This document shows, in pieces, positions 24,401 to 33,435 of a stretch of 45,234 nt of DNA. The notes under the pieces were generated by a model that was given only the letters and a program-made list of their open reading frames with translations, had not been told where the DNA came from and did no database searches. The position numbers and the translations under genes were made by a program. Source of the DNA: an uncultured Clostridia bacterium (lineage in GTDB: Bacteria; Bacillota; Clostridia; Oscillospirales; Ruminococcaceae). Each line of letters opens with the position of its first letter. Within the stretch, counting starts at the first letter, position 1. The stretch lies in assembly GCA_947627045.1 (NCBI GenBank), contig CANQUM010000014.1, positions 1 through 45,234 of the forward strand, written 5' to 3'.

Positions 24401-24417
24401 TAATAATATCCTATTCA

Positions 24418-24894
24418 TTATGCCCCAAAGTATTCCAAAACACTTTTAAACCATTTCTTAAAAGACACAAAAATATTATCATCTTCGGTTTCAACAACCT
24501 CAGCTACGCTGTCGTTTTCAACTTCAACATACTCTATCTGAGATTTATCCAGCTTTTGAAGCCCCAAGTTCTTTTCTGCATACTCCTCAACCTGCGTAAG
24601 CCCCGTCCTCGACTCCAACTCCGATTCAAGACTTAAATTTTCGTCCTGAAGTTTTGCAAGCTCCTCGTTAAGACTGGATTGCTCCGAATAAATTTCACTA
24701 AGCTCCACCTGCCCGAACACAAATGAGCATAGCAACGCTAAACCTATAAACCCTAAAATGGTAGATTTCATGGCAAAAGCTAATTTGGGCTGGATCTTCA
24801 GATTTCTTTTGTGTTTGATTTTAGGTTTCGGCAAATTGTTTTCATCTGAGTCGTAAGCCGTATAATCATAAGCAAGATTATTTATCTTTGCCAT
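24418..24894 (-). CDS. FtsL/DivIC-like septum formation protein
   Basis: 158 aa. A basic cytoplasmic N-terminus (to about residue 40), one membrane helix (about 45-62), then a coiled coil with a heptad pattern (LSEIYSEQSSLNEELAKLQD, NLSLESELES), then RTGLTQVEEYAEKNLGL, the short motif that ends the FtsL/DivIC domain. An acidic tail and a short amphipathic end follow. It is the bitopic partner of DivIB in the septal complex. The gene lies between rsmH and the PBP, which is exactly where ftsL is expected; sequence alone is weakly conserved. Confidence 0.82.
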   Translation of the reverse strand: MAKINNLAYDYTAYDSDENNLPKPKIKHKRNLKIQPKLAFAMKSTILGFIGLALLCSFVFGQVELSEIYSEQSSLNEELAKLQDENLSLESELESRTGLTQVEEYAEKNLGLQKLDKSQIEYVEVENDSVAEVVETEDDNIFVSFKKWFKSVLEYFGA

Positions 24895-25119
24895 TTTTAC
24901 TACACCCCGTTTTCGGCGTACTTATTTCTCTCTTTCCCTTGTAACAAGTTTTACCCTGCCGTTCAGGACATTTTTTAACTCTGTTTTGTTTTTATGTCTC
25001 TTTCTTTTGTTCTAAATAGCTTTTTTATTTGCCGCTATTTTCTGTTTTGCCGTACCTTGTCTTTTCTCTCACCGTCTTTTTACTCTGTTGCTTGTCCGAA
25101 GCCTGACTTTCGCATTTAT

Positions 25120-26040
25120 CTATATTTTCTCTATAATGCGAAGTTTTGCACTTCGGCTTCTGTTGTTCACCTCAAGCTCGCCCTGTGAAGCTAAAATAGG
25201 TTTTCTGTTCACAAGTCTTCCTCTCGGTTTTCTTCCGCACACACACTGCGGAAAGTCAGGCGGACATATACAGCCCTTACAAAAGCTTGCAAACCTTTGC
25301 TTTACAAGTCTGTCTTCAAGCGAATGAAACGAAATAATGCAAAGCCTTCCTCCGCTATTTAAAGCATCAAAAGTCTTGTCAAGCGCAATGCTTAGATGTT
25401 CAAGCTCTGCGTTTACCTCGATCCTTATCGCCTGAAAGGTTTTCTTGCAGGGATTTTTCTCCCGCCTTACCCTCTGCGGAACCGATGCTTTTATTATCTC
25501 TGCCAGTTCCAAAGTGGTTTCGATCGGTTTTGTTTCTCTTGTTCTTACAATAGCTGATGCGATACTTCTCGAAAACTTTTCTTCGCCGTATTCAAACAAG
25601 ATTTTAGAAAGCTCTTCGTATGAATATGTGTTCACCACATCTCTTGCCGACATGCCCTCGCAGCTCATTCTCATATCAAGCGGAGCGTCGTTGTGATAAG
25701 AAAATCCTCGCTCAGCTTTATCTAATTGGTGCGACGAAACTCCTAAATCTAAAAGAATTCCGTCGACTTTATCTATTGAAAGGCTTTTTAAAACCTCATC
25801 AATCTCAGAATAGTTTGCCTTGACAACCACTGCATTATACCCCTTAAGTCGTTCACTTGCAGCTTCAACCGCTGTAGGATCACGGTCAATAGCAATAAGT
25901 CTGCCTTTATCTAACCTTTTTGCGATCTCCACAGAATGTCCTGCACCGCCTGCAGTACCGTCAACATATATGCCGTTTGGTTTTATGCTGAGCCCCTCAA
26001 TACATTCATTCAGCAATACTGATATGTGTGAAAATTCCAC
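25120..26040 (-). CDS. rsmH: 16S rRNA (cytosine-1402 N4)-methyltransferase RsmH
   Basis: 306 aa. SAM-binding DGTAGGAGHS at about 27-36; family segments HISVLLNECIEGL, LDLGVSSHQLD, RGFSYHNDAPLDMRMS, CKKTFQAIRIEVNAEL and ISFHSLEDRLVKQRF. It methylates C1402 of 16S rRNA in the decoding centre. A Cys-rich stretch (CKGCICPPDFPQCVCGRKPR) near the end is typical. GTG start at 26040 with GGTGG just upstream. It follows mraZ by 27 nt, the near-universal pairing. Confidence 0.97.
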   Translation of the reverse strand: MEFSHISVLLNECIEGLSIKPNGIYVDGTAGGAGHSVEIAKRLDKGRLIAIDRDPTAVEAASERLKGYNAVVVKANYSEIDEVLKSLSIDKVDGILLDLGVSSHQLDKAERGFSYHNDAPLDMRMSCEGMSARDVVNTYSYEELSKILFEYGEEKFSRSIASAIVRTRETKPIETTLELAEIIKASVPQRVRREKNPCKKTFQAIRIEVNAELEHLSIALDKTFDALNSGGRLCIISFHSLEDRLVKQRFASFCKGCICPPDFPQCVCGRKPRGRLVNRKPILASQGELEVNNRSRSAKLRIIEKI

Positions 26041-26067
26041 TCAGCCACCATCTCTCATAATCAAAAA

Positions 26068-26499
26068 CTAAAAGTCAAGTTCTTCAAGTTCCGCTACGAA
26101 CTGATCGTCGTCATAGCTTTCATCAGCCTTTTCCCAAGCCTTTCTGTCCCATATTTCAGCTCTGGATGAAACTCCTGCTACAACTACATCCTTTGTCAGG
26201 TTTGCAAGCTCTCTCAAGCTCTGAGGAATAAGTACTCTGCCCTGTTTATCGGCTTCGACTTCGCTTGCCCACGCCATAAAGTGTCTTTGAATCCCTTTTC
26301 CTTTACCCATAGGAAGTGAACTTATTTTCTCTGCCATAACTTCAAAATCCTCAAGCGAATAGACAAACAAACAGCCGTCAATTCCTCTGGTTATGATGAA
26401 TCTTTCACCGACCACTTCTCTCAGCTTTGTCGGAAAACTCATTCTGCCCTTTGTATCCATTGACTGAAAATATGTTCCTTTAAGCATACTTGTCGGCAA
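26068..26499 (-). CDS. mraZ: Transcriptional regulator MraZ
   Basis: About 143 aa with two AbrB-like repeats: MLKGTYFQSMDTKGRMSFPT then KLREVVGERF, and EVEADKQGRVLIPQSLRE. TTG at 26499 is preferred because AGGAGG (26513-26508) lies 8 nt upstream; GTG at 26508 overlaps that site. MraZ binds direct repeats upstream of its own operon and represses dcw transcription in bacteria where it has been studied. It is the first gene of the cluster, with a ~165-nt leader holding repeated motifs. Confidence 0.95.
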   Translation of the reverse strand: MPTSMLKGTYFQSMDTKGRMSFPTKLREVVGERFIITRGIDGCLFVYSLEDFEVMAEKISSLPMGKGKGIQRHFMAWASEVEADKQGRVLIPQSLRELANLTKDVVVAGVSSRAEIWDRKAWEKADESYDDDQFVAELEELDF

Positions 26500-26576
26500 A
26501 CTATTCACCTCCTCAAAAAAATCTCAGACAGTATATCAACTCGTTCGCTTATAATATAGTGCCGTGCAGTTTATTT

Positions 26577-26631
26577 GTTGAAAACTTATTGAAAAACAGT
26601 AGTTTTCAACGGTTTCAACAGAGTTTTCAAC
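26577..26631 (-). promoter_or_regulatory. Repeated GTTTTCAAC motifs in the mraZ leader
   Basis: On the plus strand GTTTTCAAC occurs at 26602-26610 and 26623-26631, GTTTCAAC at 26612-26619, and the inverted GTTGAAAAC at 26577-26585. The three direct copies are 9-12 bp apart. They lie within the predicted transcript of mraZ. This could be a protein binding array or could fold into hairpins (26577-26610 is a 9-bp inverted repeat). Confidence 0.5.
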
Positions 26632-26644
26632 ATTTAGGGATTTG

Positions 26645-26708
26645 ACACCACTTTTGTGCACCATTTGCCACTTAAAGTTATTATACACTAATAAATCAGG
26701 AATTGCAA
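26645..26708 (-). promoter_or_regulatory. mraZ: Sigma-A promoter of the dcw cluster with possible MraZ boxes
   Basis: Minus strand TTGCAA (26708-26703), 17-bp spacer, TATAAT (26685-26680). At the expected start site and just after it (26674-26645) are AAGTGG, AAATGG and AAAGTGG on the minus strand; known MraZ operators are short G/TGG-containing direct repeats, so these are candidate boxes. Their spacing (7 and 13 bp) is not ideal. Confidence 0.65.
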
Positions 26709-26871
26709 CCACATTAAAGAAATCTAAAGTTAAATAATCTACCAATTTTTTGACATAATTTTTATGCAATATTACTAAATATCAATTTCTTTTTAGAATA
26801 TTCGACAAATGCAACTCAAAATCAGACCTAAAATATTGTCAACCCAACTTAATAATAAATTTTATTCTACT

Positions 26872-27058
26872 ATTTACACAAACAAACAGAAATTAGGCAT
26901 CTGAAAATAATATGATTTGCACATAAGCAAATTTTATCAAGCCTTTATACTAAAAATCCGTTGTGAAATTTACACAATACCGGTAAATTAAATTATTCAA
27001 ACCTGTTAGATTTACACAATTACTTTATTAATTTGCGCTGCATTTTAAAATTTGCACA
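26872..27058 (+). repeat. Five ATTT(A/G)CACA direct repeats
   Basis: ATTTACACA at 26872, 26968 and 27010 and ATTTGCACA at 26915 and 27050, all on the plus strand. Start-to-start distances are 43, 53, 42 and 40 bp, close to 4, 5, 4 and 4 helical turns. Each differs from the relaxed DnaA box TTWTNCACA only at position 1. The 26770-27112 stretch holds no gene and is over 70% A+T by eye. Confidence 0.7.
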
Positions 27059-27112
27059 GCAGAAATAAAAGGGCTAAAATTAAATTATAAAATAATAAAA
27101 AGGGTGATTTAT

Positions 27113-27640
27113 ATGAACAAAAATTCAAATTTAAAACTGCGTACTATAGTTTTTACCGGACTTTTTGCAGCTCTCGTATGCGTATTGACAATGCTTCACA
27201 TACCTACAAATAACGGCGGATATATTCACGTGGGCGATTCGCTTATCTATCTTTCTAGCATACTTCTTCCATTTCCGTGCGGTATGATCGCAGGTGGAAT
27301 AGGCGGGGGATTATCTGATCTATTGTCAGGCTCTCCTGAATATGTTATTCCTACGTTTGTAATAAAAGTTTTAAACTCTCTTGTGATATATATTATTGCA
27401 AAACGCAGTCAGAAAATTATAAATGTACGCTCTGTCATTGCTGCGGTTCTTTCGGGATTAATAACAATTTTCGGATATTATTTTACTGCAGTTATCCTGT
27501 GGGGAGGCTTTAAAGCTCAGCTTGCAACAATACCGGGAAATATCTTTCAGGCAGCGGGAAGTGCAGTAATATTTGTAATTTTAGGTCTTGCATTTGACTC
27601 TGCAAAGATAAAAGATAAGTTGAGATTTATAAGTAAATAA
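27113..27640 (+). CDS. ECF transporter substrate-binding membrane subunit (S component)
   Basis: 175 aa, with about six membrane helices. The GGYIHVGDSLIYLSSILLPF segment and GGIGGGLSDLL are typical of small S components. Such proteins capture a vitamin-like compound and work with a shared EcfAA'T energising module, which is not encoded here. The substrate cannot be read; the sequence resembles the uncharacterised TIGR04002 group (recalled, not searched). ATG at 27113 has AAGGGTGA 7 nt upstream. It is divergent from mraZ, across an unusual repeat-containing region, and ends in a terminator. Confidence 0.88.
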   Translation: MNKNSNLKLRTIVFTGLFAALVCVLTMLHIPTNNGGYIHVGDSLIYLSSILLPFPCGMIAGGIGGGLSDLLSGSPEYVIPTFVIKVLNSLVIYIIAKRSQKIINVRSVIAAVLSGLITIFGYYFTAVILWGGFKAQLATIPGNIFQAAGSAVIFVILGLAFDSAKIKDKLRFISK

Positions 27641-27653
27641 TGCTCATAAAAGG

Positions 27654-27693
27654 AAAAATCACCGGCATAATATATATGTTCGGTGTTTTTTTA
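27654..27693 (+). terminator. Intrinsic terminator of the ECF S-component gene
   Basis: CACCG-containing arm pairs with CGGTG across an AT-rich loop, followed by seven T. Confidence 0.7.
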
Positions 27694-27754
27694 TTTTCTT
27701 CAAGCTCTACCTCAAAATTCTTGCCTCTTGCTTCTAAAACTCTTGCATCTAGCC

Positions 27755-27783
27755 GTGACAAATTTCTGTAATTATGGTATACT
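27755..27783 (+). promoter_or_regulatory. Promoter of malQ-glgP
   Basis: GTGACA (27755-27760), 17-bp spacer, TATACT (27778-27783), about 30 nt before the ribosome site. Confidence 0.6.
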
Positions 27784-27820
27784 AATAAATAATGACTATT
27801 TTTTAGAACGGAGAATGATG

Positions 27821-29308
27821 ATGAGCAGCAAAAGAAAAAGCGGTATTTTAATGCACATATCAAGCCTTCCTTCCGAATACGGAATAGGAAAATTCGGCAA
27901 AGAGGCTTATTGCTTTGTTGACTTTCTTAAAAAGTGCAAACAAAAATACTGGCAGATCCTCCCACTTTCGCCGACCAGCTACGGAGATTCTCCTTATCAA
28001 TCCTTTTCCATTCACGCGGGAAACCCCTACTTTATAGATTTTGAAATGCTGACTGATGATGGTCTTTTAAATAGCAATGACTATAAAAATATAGTTTGGT
28101 GCGATGATGAACGATATGTTGATTATGATAAGCTTTATAAATTAAACTTCAAGGTTCTGAGAAAGGCATACGAAGCCTTTAAAACAAACATTCCAAAAGA
28201 GTATAACGAGTATGTAAAAGAAAACGATTACTGGCTTAGTGATTACGCTCTGTTTATGTCTCTAAAAGACTCTTATAACGGAAAGTGCTGGATAGAATGG
28301 GATATATCTCTTGTAAAACGTGAGAAATCAGCTATAAATAAGGCGAAAGAAAAGTATAAAGACGATATAGGATTTTGGAAATTCATTCAGTACAAATTTT
28401 TTGAACAATGGTTTAAACTTAAAAAATATGCAAACAAAAACGGCATAGAAATTATAGGCGACATTCCTATCTATGTTGCTTACGACAGCGTAGATGTATG
28501 GTGTTCACCCGAGCTGTTTGAGCTTGACGAGAATTTTCTCCCGATAAATGTAGCGGGTTGTCCTCCTGATATATTTACTCCTTTAGGTCAGCTTTGGGGG
28601 AACCCCCTTTACAACTGGAAGTCAATGAAAAAAAACGGCTACTTGTGGTGGATAAACAGAATAGACTCCGCACAAAAAACATATGATGTTATCAGAATCG
28701 ACCATTTCAGAGGATTTGACAGCTACTTTTCCATTCCGTTCGGAGACAAAAACGCTCTTGGCGGCTATTGGAAGGAAGGACCGAAAATCGAGCTTTTCAA
28801 AGCAGTAAAAGAAAAGCTGGGTAAAGTAAAAATAATAGCTGAGGATCTTGGATTTATCACTCCATCGGTAAAAAAACTTCTCAGACAGACAGGTTATCCG
28901 GGAATGAAGGTGTTGCAGTTTGCTTTTGAGCCAAACGCAAGCAGTATGTATCTTCCTCAGAATTACACTAGCCGAAACTGCTTTGTATACACAGGAACTC
29001 ACGACAATGATACCTTAAAGGGCTGGATAGGCTCGGAAAGCAAAAAAAACATACGCTTTGCTATGGATTATCTCGGTGTTAAGAGAAAAAGGCACCTTCC
29101 GTGGGCTGTTATCAGGCTTGCATGGACGTCAATTGCCAATACTGCTATAGCACCGCTTCAGGATTTTCTTGAACTTGGCAGCGAGGCGAGAATGAACATT
29201 CCGTCTACGGTGGGCAATAACTGGCGGTGGAGAGCTTTAAAAAGCGACTTTACACCTGAGCTTGAGAAAAAAATAGCAGATTTGACCACGCTCTGCGGAC
29301 GGCAATAA
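27821..29308 (+). CDS. malQ: 4-alpha-glucanotransferase (GH77)
   Basis: About 495 aa. GH77 catalytic segments are present: nucleophile Asp in VIRIDHFRGFD, acid/base Glu in IIAEDLGFI and the third Asp in TGTHDNDT; LPLSPTSYGDSPYQSFS lines the start of the barrel. It transfers alpha-1,4-glucan segments between maltodextrins, releasing glucose, in the cytoplasm. Three ATGs lie in a row; the last (27821) has the best distance to CGGAG. The next gene, glgP, starts 19 nt downstream, so the pair forms a maltodextrin/glycogen degradation operon. Confidence 0.95.
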   Translation: MSSKRKSGILMHISSLPSEYGIGKFGKEAYCFVDFLKKCKQKYWQILPLSPTSYGDSPYQSFSIHAGNPYFIDFEMLTDDGLLNSNDYKNIVWCDDERYVDYDKLYKLNFKVLRKAYEAFKTNIPKEYNEYVKENDYWLSDYALFMSLKDSYNGKCWIEWDISLVKREKSAINKAKEKYKDDIGFWKFIQYKFFEQWFKLKKYANKNGIEIIGDIPIYVAYDSVDVWCSPELFELDENFLPINVAGCPPDIFTPLGQLWGNPLYNWKSMKKNGYLWWINRIDSAQKTYDVIRIDHFRGFDSYFSIPFGDKNALGGYWKEGPKIELFKAVKEKLGKVKIIAEDLGFITPSVKKLLRQTGYPGMKVLQFAFEPNASSMYLPQNYTSRNCFVYTGTHDNDTLKGWIGSESKKNIRFAMDYLGVKRKRHLPWAVIRLAWTSIANTAIAPLQDFLELGSEARMNIPSTVGNNWRWRALKSDFTPELEKKIADLTTLCGRQ

Positions 29309-29327
29309 TAATGAAAGGAACAATACT

Positions 29328-31700
29328 GTGGATAAGGAAAATTTTTTATCAGAATTCAAAAGAAAATTGGCGGCAAAATATAAAATTCAGCCTAAGGACG
29401 CAACACCCCAGCAAATTCACGATAGTCTGTCGTCTGTAATTATGGATATGATTGAAAGCGATTGGGAGAGAAGCATTCAGGCTCACGACAATATAAGAAA
29501 AGCGTGCTACTTCTCTGCTGAATTTCTGGTCGGACGTGCTGTATTCAACAACCTTTTAAATCTCGGAATAACCGACGAGGTAGAAGCTGTGTTAAAAGAG
29601 GCTGGCTGTTCTCTATCATCTCTTGAAGAAATAGAGGACGCCGCACTTGGTAACGGCGGTCTTGGCAGGCTTGCGGCCTGCTTTATGGATTCTGCCGCCA
29701 CATTAAATCTCCCATTAGATGGTTATGGAATAAGGTATAAATACGGCTTATTCAAGCAGAAAATCAAAGACGGCTTTCAGATTGAAACCGCAGATGACTG
29801 GACAAAATACGGCGATCCGTGGTCAAAGAGAAATGAAGCTGATACACAGCTTGTAAATTTCAAAAACCAGACGGTAAAGGCTGTGCCTTATGATATGCCT
29901 ATCATAGCTTACGGCACAAAGCATATAGGCACGCTCAGACTTTGGCAGTCAGAACCGACAGAGGAATTTGATTTTGCACTTTTTGACAGCGGAAACTACG
30001 AGCAGGCAAGCCTTCAAAAAATATATGCTGAAGACATTTCAAGAGTATTGTATCCAAACGACAATACATACGAGGGCAAGGTATTAAGACTGAAACAGCA
30101 GTATTTCTTTTCAAGCGCATCTATTTCCGATATAATAAAGCGTCATAAAAAGACCTATGGCACTCTTGAAAACTTAGCAGACAAGGTTACGATCCAGCTA
30201 AATGACACTCACCCCGTAATATCAATTCCCGAGCTTATCAGGCAGCTGCTGAACGAGGGATTCAGCTTTGATGATGGATATAAAATTGCACAAAAGGTAT
30301 TTAACTACACAAACCACACCATTATGGCTGAAGCATTGGAAAAGTGGAGCGTCGAACTTATAGAGGACGTGATACCAGATGTTTATAAAATTATTCTTTT
30401 ATTAAATGAGCAGTTTATAAAAGAGGCATATATCAAAAAACTGCCAAAAGACAAAATAAACACTATGAAGCCAGTTATTGACGGTAATGTTCATATGGCT
30501 AATTTGGCTATCTTCTGTTCAAGCTACACAAACGGAGTTGCAGAGATACACACACAAATTCTCAGGGACGATGTTCTTAAAGACTGGTATAAGCTATACC
30601 CCGAACGTTTTCAAAACAAGACAAACGGAATTACCCAGCGCCGCTGGCTTGCCCTTTGCAACAAGGAACTGAGCGAACTTATCACTGAACTTCTCGGTGA
30701 TGACGGCTGGGTAACAAACTTAGACAAACTGCGGGAACTTTCAAAATATGCAGATGACGATAAAGTTATTGACAGATTTATAAATATAAAAAAAGCCAAG
30801 AAAAAGGAGCTTGCTGGGTTTATTAAAACACACGACGGAATTGAAATTAGCCCGAATACTATATTTGACACGCAGATAAAAAGACTTCACGAATACAAAC
30901 GCCAGCTTCTTAATGCTTTTTCGATTTTATATATTTATTTCGGCATCAAGGACGGAAGTATAACAGATTTTACTCCGACAACATTTATTTTCGGAGCAAA
31001 ATCGGCTCCTGGTTATGCAAGAGCAAAGGGTATAATCAAATTTATAAACGAAGTCGGACGTCTTGTAAATTCAGATGAGCAGACAAAAAATCTACTGTCG
31101 GTTGTTTTCGTTTCAAACTATAATGTTTCTTACGCCGAAAAACTTGTCGCAGGAAGCGATGTCTCCGAGCAGATCTCAACAGCAGGCACAGAGGCTTCGG
31201 GAACAGGAAATATGAAGTTTATGCTGAACGGTACGGTTACTCTCGGAACTTACGACGGTGCAAATATAGAGATAGTGAGAGAGGCAGGGGAGGAGAACAA
31301 TTATATTTTCGGTGCTAAAGTAGAGGAACTGTCAAAGATAATGCCTGATTATGACCCTCGTGAAATAAGCGAAAAGAACGAAAAAATCAGACGGGTCTTA
31401 AACACCCTTATTGACGGAACTCTTTCGGACGGAGAAACAGGCATATTCAGAGAGCTTTATTTCTCGCTTATGGACGGTGCCAGCTGGCACAGACCTGACA
31501 ATTACTATCTTATCGGCGATCTTGAAAGCTATGTAAAGGCTAAGCTTACTGTAAACAGTGATTTTAAAAACCAAAGAGCCTTTTACAAAAAATGCTGGCT
31601 GAATATGTGCAATGCAGGAAAGTTCAGCTCAGACCGCACTATAAAAGATTACGCTAAAAACATCTGGAAAATAGAACCGATAGGCGGCTTCGAAAAATAA
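29328..31700 (+). CDS. glgP: Glycogen/maltodextrin phosphorylase (GT35)
   Basis: 790 aa, full length. The PLP-binding lysine lies in EASGTGNMKFMLNGT, and QLNDTHPVISIPELIRQLL, ALGNGGLGRLAACFMDS and DTQIKRLHEYKRQLLN are family hallmarks. It cleaves alpha-1,4-glucans with phosphate to give glucose 1-phosphate. The GTG start has GAAAGGA 8 nt upstream. Co-transcribed after malQ, whose product rearranges short dextrins into chains the phosphorylase can use. The operon ends at a strong hairpin shared with the opposing cardiolipin synthase gene. Confidence 0.97.
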   Translation: MDKENFLSEFKRKLAAKYKIQPKDATPQQIHDSLSSVIMDMIESDWERSIQAHDNIRKACYFSAEFLVGRAVFNNLLNLGITDEVEAVLKEAGCSLSSLEEIEDAALGNGGLGRLAACFMDSAATLNLPLDGYGIRYKYGLFKQKIKDGFQIETADDWTKYGDPWSKRNEADTQLVNFKNQTVKAVPYDMPIIAYGTKHIGTLRLWQSEPTEEFDFALFDSGNYEQASLQKIYAEDISRVLYPNDNTYEGKVLRLKQQYFFSSASISDIIKRHKKTYGTLENLADKVTIQLNDTHPVISIPELIRQLLNEGFSFDDGYKIAQKVFNYTNHTIMAEALEKWSVELIEDVIPDVYKIILLLNEQFIKEAYIKKLPKDKINTMKPVIDGNVHMANLAIFCSSYTNGVAEIHTQILRDDVLKDWYKLYPERFQNKTNGITQRRWLALCNKELSELITELLGDDGWVTNLDKLRELSKYADDDKVIDRFINIKKAKKKELAGFIKTHDGIEISPNTIFDTQIKRLHEYKRQLLNAFSILYIYFGIKDGSITDFTPTTFIFGAKSAPGYARAKGIIKFINEVGRLVNSDEQTKNLLSVVFVSNYNVSYAEKLVAGSDVSEQISTAGTEASGTGNMKFMLNGTVTLGTYDGANIEIVREAGEENNYIFGAKVEELSKIMPDYDPREISEKNEKIRRVLNTLIDGTLSDGETGIFRELYFSLMDGASWHRPDNYYLIGDLESYVKAKLTVNSDFKNQRAFYKKCWLNMCNAGKFSSDRTIKDYAKNIWKIEPIGGFEK

Positions 31701-31708
31701 CAACACAA

Positions 31709-31740
31709 AAAAGGGAGCAGAAAAAATCTGCTCCCTTTAT
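31709..31740. terminator. Bidirectional terminator between glgP and the cardiolipin synthase gene
   Basis: AAAGGGAGCAGA pairs with TCTGCTCCCTTT, with A-rich and T-rich flanks usable from both strands. It sits between convergent genes. Confidence 0.85.
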
Positions 31741-31750
31741 TTATTATACT

Positions 31751-33328
31751 TTACAGCAGCGGTCCGAAAATTTTTAAAATGCCGCTGAAAATTTTATCGA
31801 ATACATTTCGTTTGTTCATATCCTTAACCGTTATTTGCGTGCAATCATTTTTAATCAAATCCAATATATCTTTTTTTACATCTTTAACTATGCTGTTTTT
31901 ATAGAATACTGCTCCGTCCTCAAAGTGAAGATACAGGCTTCTGTAATCCAGATTGACTGTTCCCACAGTAGCGACTATATCGTCAGCAACGCAATTCTTT
32001 GCGTGTACAAAGCCAGGTTTAAAACGATAAAACTTAACGCCCTGATCCAAAAGCTCTTTGTAATAACAGTTTGATATTTTTTGAACATACCACTTGTCCG
32101 GAATTCCAGGAACAACTATTCTGACGTCTACGCCGCTTTTTGCCGCATAACCCAACGCAGTTGTAAGCTCGCCGTCTAAAATAAGATAAGGCGCTGTAAA
32201 GTAAATATAATCCTTTGCCTTATTGATTATGTCAAGATAAATCATTTTTCCTACGGTTTCATTATCAAGCGGAGAATCGCTATAGGGAATTACATACCCG
32301 TCGCTTTCAAAAATGTTCTGATTATATTTGTGCGGTGCATATTCTGAATAATCTGCCGATACCTTTTCATCAATCTCCCACATCTGAAAGAACATCATAG
32401 TAAAGCTCCATACAGCGTCGCCTTTTATCATAACGGCAGAATCCTTCCAATAACCGTATTTGACCTTTGCATTAATATACTCATCTGCTAAATTTGTTCC
32501 GCCTGTAAACGCAGTATGACCGTCAATCACAATGATTTTTCTGTGGTCGCGGTTGTTCTGAACTGTAGTCAAAAACGGCACGAACGGATTAAAGACCTTG
32601 CACTTTATACCGTAAGATTTAAGCGTTTCATCATACTTTCCCGGAAGTATAGTCTGAGCACCCACTCCGTCATATAAAAACCTTACGTCAACTCCCTCTT
32701 TGACCTTTTGCAAAAGAATTTCAAGAATTTGCTTCCACATTACTCCCTGTTCGACGATAAAATACTCAATGAATATAAAATGCTTTGCTTGGCGAAGCTC
32801 CTGAAGCAAAAACTTAAACTGCTCCTCGCCGTTTTTAAAATACTTAGCAGTTGTATTCCTATACGTCGGGAACTTGCCAAAACTTGAAATGTAATATGAA
32901 AGTCTTGCAAAGGCTTTATCCTCATTTTCAAGAATTTCAGCATAGATTTCTTCATTCTGAGTTAAAAACTTTTCTGTTTGAATAATCTTTTTCTCTACCG
33001 TCTTTTTAAAGGAATGCCTTGAAATCTGAGTTTTGATAAAAATGTATACCAACGCCATAAATCCTGGAAATATTACAAAAGGAACAAGCCACGCTATTTT
33101 ATATCCGGCATTTTCGTTAGAGCTTGCAATATAGCCCACAAGAGCAATTGCCAAAGCAGTTAATGTAAGATATATATAAATAAAATGCTCATATAAACTA
33201 AAAAAAGCAAAAAATACAAATCCAGCCTGAACAAACAAAAGAATAACTACAGTTATCTTTCGAGAAAACAAAAAGCTCAATTGTTTTCTCAGAGTTGCTT
33301 TCATAGTGTCTTTAGTTGGCTTTTTCAT
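31751..33328 (-). CDS. cls: Cardiolipin synthase
   Basis: 525 aa. Two or three N-terminal membrane helices (about residues 25-100) precede two phospholipase D modules with HxKx4D motifs: DHRKIIVID followed by GHTAFTGGTNLADEYI, and VHAKNCVADD followed by GTVNLDYRSLYLHFE. Both catalytic sets are complete. It condenses phosphatidylglycerol into cardiolipin at the membrane. AGAGG precedes the ATG. Monocistronic, between two terminators. Confidence 0.95.
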   Translation of the reverse strand: MKKPTKDTMKATLRKQLSFLFSRKITVVILLFVQAGFVFFAFFSLYEHFIYIYLTLTALAIALVGYIASSNENAGYKIAWLVPFVIFPGFMALVYIFIKTQISRHSFKKTVEKKIIQTEKFLTQNEEIYAEILENEDKAFARLSYYISSFGKFPTYRNTTAKYFKNGEEQFKFLLQELRQAKHFIFIEYFIVEQGVMWKQILEILLQKVKEGVDVRFLYDGVGAQTILPGKYDETLKSYGIKCKVFNPFVPFLTTVQNNRDHRKIIVIDGHTAFTGGTNLADEYINAKVKYGYWKDSAVMIKGDAVWSFTMMFFQMWEIDEKVSADYSEYAPHKYNQNIFESDGYVIPYSDSPLDNETVGKMIYLDIINKAKDYIYFTAPYLILDGELTTALGYAAKSGVDVRIVVPGIPDKWYVQKISNCYYKELLDQGVKFYRFKPGFVHAKNCVADDIVATVGTVNLDYRSLYLHFEDGAVFYKNSIVKDVKKDILDLIKNDCTQITVKDMNKRNVFDKIFSGILKIFGPLL

Positions 33329-33401
33329 ATATCTTACCTCTCTTTGCTAAATGCCTTAACAAAAATTATTATACCAAACTTAAAAAAATTAATCAACAAA
33401 T

Positions 33402-33429
33402 AACTCTTAGACTAATCGGTCTAAGAGTT
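33402..33429 (-). terminator. Intrinsic terminator of rmuC
   Basis: Minus strand AACTCTTAGAC with GTCTAAGAGTT, 4-6 nt loop, followed by a short interrupted T run. Confidence 0.65.
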
Positions 33430-33435
33430 TTAAGG

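Noticed and set aside
26536-26769. 77-aa ORF upstream of mraZ
   Set aside because: It coincides with the mraZ promoter and leader repeats, and has no ribosome site or coding-like composition.
26872-27058. The five ATTT(A/G)CACA repeats as a replication origin
   Set aside because: No dnaA, dnaN, rpmH or gidA/gidB genes are nearby and the match to the DnaA box is imperfect, so only a binding cluster is proposed.
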